From Tenericutes bacterium HGW-Tenericutes-1 (GTDB lineage: Bacteria > Bacillota_I > Bacilli_A > Izemoplasmatales > Hujiaoplasmataceae), in contig PGXM01000011.1 in the NCBI GenBank assembly GCA_002839155.1, forward strand, positions 1-55,579: a stretch of 55,579 nucleotides of DNA. The letters are read 5' to 3'. The notes below the pieces were generated by a model. It was not told where the DNA came from and made no database searches. It saw only the letters and a program-made list of their open reading frames with translations. Positions 51,342 to 55,579 of the stretch are shown piece after piece (positions within the stretch are counted from its first letter, which is position 1; every line of letters starts with the position of its first letter). Made by a program: the position numbers and the translations under genes.

Positions 51342-52744
51342 CCGATTTTCACCTTTGCTTTCAAATAAGCGCCGCCATCACTGACTCTCACCCATTCTTT
51401 ATAGCCTTTACCGCAAGACCCAGATCCTATGATTTCGAAATCCTTAGATACTGCAGTAATGGAGTTAAGCAAATCAATGACATAACCACTCATCACTACT
51501 GGAGAAATGATTTTCCCGGTGAATTCACCGTTTTTGATTTCCCTGCCATAATGGGCCGTACATTGAATTCCCCAGTTTTTAGGATCTTCCATCCCATTGT
51601 TAGTTTGTGATAACAAATAGCCATATTCTATGCTTTTGATCATATCTTCGAGTTTGGATTTTCCTTTAGAAAAATACGTATTCGTCATTCTTGTATAAGC
51701 TTTTCGTTTATATGATTCTCTTCTTCCATTTCCAGTAGGCATTTTGCCTAATTGTAAGGCAGATAATGCATCGGAAATTCCTGCAACTAAAATCCCATTA
51801 TCGATAATCTTGGTATCTTGTGCTAAAACACCATCATCGTCAAAAAAATAGGAAGCGACGCTAAAGGTTGAATCTGCGCCGTCATGCATGGAAATTAAAG
51901 GTGAAGCAACTTGTTTATTCATGTACTCTTGTGATTTAGCTCGGTCACGAACAAACATATCCATTTCAACGCCATGCCCAAAGGCTTCATGAGCAATCAG
52001 CCCCGTGATTGACGGATCAGTAATGACATCGTAATAACCCGGGGTTGGCGTCACGGAATCTAAAAGTTCAATGGCTGTATTTAAGGTTGAATCCATTTTT
52101 TGCGATAAATCGCTTAAGGCTTCTTCTAAAGAATTTGTTCCAAAGCCATCATAAGCATATTTGGTATTTTGATCTCTTCGAACTAAAACATAAGAACGAG
52201 GATTACACCAAGTGTAATATTGTTCTAAATCTTTTAGTTTTGACATAAACATTTTTGAGATTTCAGTCGTTTCGATGGAAGCACTGGCATTAATCACTAA
52301 CGGAGAGTCTGCTAAAGTACGATTAACGTAATCACGTAATATCTTAATGATTTGTTCCGTTGTGTAGAGTTCTCCTCTGTTTTTTCGATTAAATCGTTTT
52401 GATAAAGCAATTTCCTTTAAAACATCCACTTCAACCGAAGGAATGGTTCCTTTTAAATGTGTCAACCGATTGATTTCATCGATAATCGCTTGATAGTTGC
52501 TTGTACTTATATCATTGGTCGATAATTCGCTATAGACTTTTCCATTGAAAACTTTTATGACAAATCCTGACTCTGTTAGCCCACTCGGAACGACATTGGT
52601 CGATGATTTATCAAGTGAAATCGATGTCCCTGTCACGTCAGTTCCTAAAACCGATACATAGGCATATTTCGTACCAAGTTCATCAATTAATTGTTGAATT
52701 ATTTTCTTTTTACTTCTTAAATAACTTGAGAATTTTCCGGTCAT
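51338..52744 (-). CDS. tldD: TldD metalloprotease, catalytic subunit
   Basis: 468 aa from the ATG at 52744; an ATG at 52750 directly touches GGAGGT. The zinc motif HEAFGH (H254, H259 counted from the upstream Met) is intact and the third ligand Cys lies in GSGSCGKGYK (about 446). Forms the active protease with TldE. No RiPP precursor is visible beside it. Confidence 0.94.
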   Translation of the reverse strand: MTGKFSSYLRSKKKIIQQLIDELGTKYAYVSVLGTDVTGTSISLDKSSTNVVPSGLTESGFVIKVFNGKVYSELSTNDISTSNYQAIIDEINRLTHLKGTIPSVEVDVLKEIALSKRFNRKNRGELYTTEQIIKILRDYVNRTLADSPLVINASASIETTEISKMFMSKLKDLEQYYTWCNPRSYVLVRRDQNTKYAYDGFGTNSLEEALSDLSQKMDSTLNTAIELLDSVTPTPGYYDVITDPSITGLIAHEAFGHGVEMDMFVRDRAKSQEYMNKQVASPLISMHDGADSTFSVASYFFDDDGVLAQDTKIIDNGILVAGISDALSALQLGKMPTGNGRRESYKRKAYTRMTNTYFSKGKSKLEDMIKSIEYGYLLSQTNNGMEDPKNWGIQCTAHYGREIKNGEFTGKIISPVVMSGYVIDLLNSITAVSKDFEIIGSGSCGKGYKEWVRVSDGGAYLKAKVKIG

Positions 52745-52796
52745 ATCCATACCTCCACGCTTAATATTGTATCATATACAACGATTAACTAAAACA

Positions 52797-52832
52797 AAAA
52801 TACGACCTATTCGTGAAAATGAGTCGTATTTT
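52797..52832 (-). terminator. Terminator downstream of the CBS-domain gene
   Basis: AAAATACGAC (52797-52806) pairs with GTCGTATTTT (52823-52832); T-tract on the minus strand. Located 15 bp past the stop at 52847. Confidence 0.75.
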
Positions 52833-52846
52833 ATTACATTGATTGA

Positions 52847-53557
52847 TTAAGATTCAACGATATCTAATTCTAAAACATTCCAAGGCGTGATGAGCCCTAA
52901 GATCTTTTCAGAGGGTTTTCCGTTTTCAGTAACAAAGAGCATTTTTAGTTTTTTACCGTCTTTTGTCGTTTGGCCGAATAAATCAATGATTTCATCTAAA
53001 GGCATTGTTCTTTGGATAAACCAGTACCGTTCACCGACATGTTGATTGATAGGAAGGTAAGGTTTAAAGTAATCGATTGTGGTTTGTTGATCAATCATGG
53101 ACTTAGGATTTTCAGTTAAAGATAAAAATAACGTTGAACCACTATAAACTCCATATAAAATTCCTACTTCATCTAAGACGGGTACATGCGATATATTACG
53201 TTCTAACATCGATTTCATCAAAGGTAATACTGGTGAAGTCAATCGTGCAAATAAGATTTGATGTTTTTGAATACAAATGTTCATCGCTCGAATCGGTTTT
53301 TTAAGTTGTTCGATGGCTTTTTCAAGAAAAGCAATGGCTTCATCTGTCACTCTAAAAGCATCAAAGGTATCAATTCTTTTGTCATGGACAATGTAATTCC
53401 TTAACTCTCGCAACATTCTAAAATGTTTTGAAAGTTCACCTGACACCTTCGATTCATAGAAGTAAACTGCACTCGCAGTATCTGGTAATTTATATTTTTC
53501 TCTGATGACATCTTCTAACTCGTTGTATAACCGTTCAAATACATCATTATTGTTCAT
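52847..53557 (-). CDS. HEPN-like / CBS-pair protein
   Basis: 236 aa from the ATG at 53557 (RBS AAGGGGTGA); an in-frame GTG at 53566 is part of the RBS. The N-terminal ~90 residues are helical and contain RELRNYIVHDKR, an Rx4H pattern (R53, H58) like the catalytic motif of HEPN RNases. The rest is a pair of CBS repeats (LTSPVLPLMKSMLERNISHVPV; MPLDEIIDLFGQ) ending in GLITPWNVLEL, which usually bind adenine nucleotides. Possible ligand-gated RNase or a simple dimeric sensor; HEPN activity is a guess. Confidence 0.78.
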   Translation of the reverse strand: MNNNDVFERLYNELEDVIREKYKLPDTASAVYFYESKVSGELSKHFRMLRELRNYIVHDKRIDTFDAFRVTDEAIAFLEKAIEQLKKPIRAMNICIQKHQILFARLTSPVLPLMKSMLERNISHVPVLDEVGILYGVYSGSTLFLSLTENPKSMIDQQTTIDYFKPYLPINQHVGERYWFIQRTMPLDEIIDLFGQTTKDGKKLKMLFVTENGKPSEKILGLITPWNVLELDIVES

Positions 53558-53607
53558 AAAAATCACCCCTTTGATCTTTACCTTAATTATACCATATGTA
53601 ATATCTC

Positions 53608-54576
53608 TTATTCACTTCCGTTAGGGCCTAAAGGTATTTTGGGTGAAATCCAAGTATTACCCCAAGAATCAACCACAATGATATCAAAGCCAGTAATCTC
53701 CATATCACTAATTGACGAATCATAATCGAGATTATATTGACCTGATTCATCAAAGAAATTTAAACTGGAAGTTATATTAAGAGTCGAATCAATCATATTT
53801 GTATTTTTATAATATCTAAGTTGCACTGATTCAATGCTTAAATTATCAATTCCTAATGTATCAAAACTAAAGTTAAACGTATAGTTCATTTGATTCAAAC
53901 CATAAACACCCGCTGAAAATTGTGTTTTATTATCTAGCATTCTTGGAAGATCTATTTCGTATAAGATTCCACCTGTTGAGTGAATCGTTGATTCGATAAT
54001 AAATGTAATTTGATATTTCACATCAATATCTAAAGATACTGTCTTTGTATATGTCAAGGTTTCACTTTCCACAAGCTCTTTGATAAAATCAGTCGCATCG
54101 TCAATATTCGTCGCAACGATGTAAATATCTGAAGAAGAATCAATTTCTTTTAATGTAAACGAAATCGTTGTTTCTACTGTATTACTGATATTTGAATAAT
54201 CCCCAAAATCATATCTTGAGTTTTGCACCAGTTGATTACTTTCAATGTAATTGTTGAGTAAGTTTTCCAAACTATTAACATTATTTCGCAAGAAATCAAT
54301 GTCATTATTTAAGCTGTTGATTCGGTTTGTTTGTTCTAAGATATCAGAAGATAGAACTTCTAATTTTGATAATGCAACGATGCTTAATGTCAATGTCACA
54401 ATCATGATAATCACTTGAAAAAAAGATAAAGGATCAATCAATGACGTGGAACGAACTCCTTCTAATGCTTGATTCGCTCTGCGTTTATATAGCGCTTTAT
54501 ATCCAAAAATAGCCAATAAAATAATGAAGACAATTGCGATAATGATAATGATTATAAATAAGGTAGCTCCTTGCAT
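53608..54576 (-). CDS. Membrane protein with coiled coil and beta-rich extracellular domain, unknown
   Basis: 322 aa. Helix ~5-28, a basic cytoplasmic loop, helix ~51-70, then a coiled coil (~72-115; EQTNRINSLNNDIDFLRN) and a ~200-residue beta-rich domain predicted outside. Ends in a Gly/Pro tail. No known family recognised. RBS GGAGG. 9 bp downstream of the LytTR regulator, so the two are one operon. Confidence 0.65.
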   Translation of the reverse strand: MQGATLFIIIIIIAIVFIILLAIFGYKALYKRRANQALEGVRSTSLIDPLSFFQVIIMIVTLTLSIVALSKLEVLSSDILEQTNRINSLNNDIDFLRNNVNSLENLLNNYIESNQLVQNSRYDFGDYSNISNTVETTISFTLKEIDSSSDIYIVATNIDDATDFIKELVESETLTYTKTVSLDIDVKYQITFIIESTIHSTGGILYEIDLPRMLDNKTQFSAGVYGLNQMNYTFNFSFDTLGIDNLSIESVQLRYYKNTNMIDSTLNITSSLNFFDESGQYNLDYDSSISDMEITGFDIIVVDSWGNTWISPKIPLGPNGSE

Positions 54577-54585
54577 AATATCCTC

Positions 54586-55035
54586 CTAAAAACCAATGAA
54601 TTCTTTAAAACGCACGAGATAATTTCTTGTGACATCAACCATGCTTTTATTTTTCATGAGTAAACTGAGTTTCGAATTAAAGGAAGGTCTAATTTCCTTA
54701 ATCATCGTTTTGTTGATGATTTGTGATTTATTGATTCGAATAAATCCTTTATCTTCAAATAAACCTTCAATTTCAAATAACTTTTCTTTAATACTGTACT
54801 CTTTATCAAGGGTATGAAGAATAATCTCATGCCCAAAACTCTCAATCATGACAATTTTGGAGTAATGGATGATTTCATAGACTTCATCAATTTTTCCAAT
54901 CAATGTATCTTGAATGAAATTATCTTCACGGAAAGTTAATTCCGCATCAAGTGAGATGGTGAAACCGGCTTGTGTTAAAAGCTTTGCATAAGTATCATAA
55001 TTTTCTTTTTTGCATATGATCTTGATATCCACCAT
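54586..55035 (-). CDS. Small LytTR-type DNA-binding regulator
   Basis: 149 aa. N-terminal ~45-residue alpha/beta region of unclear role, then a LytTR domain (YSKIVMIESFGHEIILHTLDKEYSI...FIRINKSQIINKTMIKEIRP...LVRFKEFIG). No response-regulator receiver domain. Similar small LytTR proteins normally pair with a DUF3021 membrane protein; here the downstream gene is different. RBS GGTGGTGA. Confidence 0.88.
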   Translation of the reverse strand: MVDIKIICKKENYDTYAKLLTQAGFTISLDAELTFREDNFIQDTLIGKIDEVYEIIHYSKIVMIESFGHEIILHTLDKEYSIKEKLFEIEGLFEDKGFIRINKSQIINKTMIKEIRPSFNSKLSLLMKNKSMVDVTRNYLVRFKEFIGF

Positions 55036-55276
55036 TTCACCACCTATTGATAGTTTATCTTAATTCATGATGATTGCCAATAATAGTTGCATAAGTTACA
55101 TTATAGATGCCATAAGTTTACATATCAAAAAAATCATAACATAAATATCTCGTATTTTCAACCTAGCAAAAATTAAATAAATCATTTCATTTGAGAGATC
55201 AATAGATAAGATTTGAGAAATAATCGTGTCAGTTTATATTGAAATTAGAATATGTTATAATGTAATAGGTGATTAT

Positions 55277-55555
55277 ATGGAATATTCAGTTCAACTTGAA
55301 ATCAAAAAACCACAAATACTTGTTTCAAATCTATTCGTGGACCGAAAAACCATGCCTTTATGGGAAACAGGATTAACAAGAATTGAAGACGAAAATCATT
55401 CTTTGTTTAACACATCCAGTCAGGGTTACTTAGTCTTTGATTTTAATGGAAAAGAATCCAAAATGAAAGTTTCCGTTTTGGAAAATAAGTTACCAAATAC
55501 AATCACGATTGTTTATGAACTCCCTGGCGCATACAACCAGTGCATCAATACGTAA
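55277..55555 (+). pseudogene. SRPBCC/START-like protein, apparently frame-disrupted near the window end
   Basis: 92 aa in the main frame from the ATG at 55277; the in-frame ATG at 55226 lies upstream of a TATAAT (55256-55261). IKKPQILVSNLFVDRKTMPLWETG and YELPGAYNQCIN are typical of SRPBCC/AHSA1-like proteins of ~140 aa. The frame stops at 55553, but skipping the A at 55550 gives RKPMGNQTLW (to the end), the type of sequence expected next. Either a one-base insertion or a sequencing error; the window ends before this can be settled. Confidence 0.6.
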
Positions 55556-55579
55556 ACCAATGGGTAATCAAACTCTTTG

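Noticed and set aside
50070-52744. RiPP biosynthesis cluster because of tldD/tldE
   Set aside because: No precursor peptide or modifying enzyme next to the pair; TldD/E are also housekeeping proteases.
1-55579. TGA read as Trp (Mollicutes code 4)
   Set aside because: Several genes end at TGA with proper overlaps or terminators (2530, 23260, 51338), and conserved proteins use TGG for Trp without internal TGA.
1-55579. CRISPR arrays, insertion sequences or prophage
   Set aside because: No regularly spaced repeats, transposase, integrase or phage structural gene was found.

Overview
The window is a low-GC bacterial chromosome segment, most likely from the Bacillota or a free-living lineage near the Mollicutes such as Izemoplasmatales, Acholeplasmatales or Haloplasma. 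This assignment is inferred from gene content and codon use only. Genes use the standard code: TGA is a genuine stop in several well-framed genes (for example at 2530, 23260 and 51338) and Trp is encoded by TGG. Strong GGAGG ribosome sites and many hairpin-plus-T terminators also fit a Gram-positive-type genome. No phage, insertion sequence or CRISPR array was seen.

Layout. 1-9.5 kb holds a radical SAM protein of the spore photoproduct lyase type, lipoproteins, an Xre regulator with a polytopic membrane protein, a secreted subtilisin with its Ig-like lipoprotein partner, a lipoprotein carrying an RsgI-type domain, and a flavodoxin/FMN-binding pair. 9.7-14.1 kb holds a Cys-motif protein of unknown function and the vitamin B6 locus (pdxR divergent from pdxST). 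14.2-22.5 kb is the most unusual part. Two minus-strand operons carry Mrp, a metallo-beta-lactamase-fold protein, DUF134 and DUF5320 proteins, two NifX-type proteins, two MinD-type ATPases with inserted ferredoxin domains and a flavin oxidoreductase. Both operons start from near-identical promoters flanked by two copies of a TGACATATGTCA-type palindrome. Between them lie a methyltransferase, a DUF2087 protein and a secreted DUF2202 ferritin-like protein.

22.6-27.8 kb has an HD hydrolase, an Smr protein, a PII-like protein with a CPA2 antiporter behind a c-di-AMP (ydaO-type) riboswitch, and an amidohydrolase coupled to a nuclease-like protein. 27.8-34.7 kb has a tRNA-Gln, a complete pyruvate dehydrogenase operon (pdhABCD), a convergent lipoate ligase and a purine nucleoside phosphorylase. 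34.7-49.3 kb has a hypoxanthine-DNA-glycosylase-like protein, three c-di-GMP enzymes (one with a C-terminal hemerythrin domain), a MATE exporter, a gamma-glutamyltransferase homologue, a DEAD-box helicase, an HxxxD acyltransferase and an esterase. 49.4-55.6 kb has a Nudix hydrolase, tldE-tldD, a HEPN-like/CBS protein, a LytTR regulator with an unfamiliar membrane partner, and an SRPBCC-like gene that appears frame-disrupted.

Together the genes suggest a fermentative, probably anaerobic or oxygen-sensing cell. It makes PLP de novo, has a PDH complex and a ligase for free lipoate, handles iron-sulfur/metal clusters through a system resembling the orange-protein (ORP) system of Desulfovibrio, and uses both c-di-AMP and c-di-GMP.
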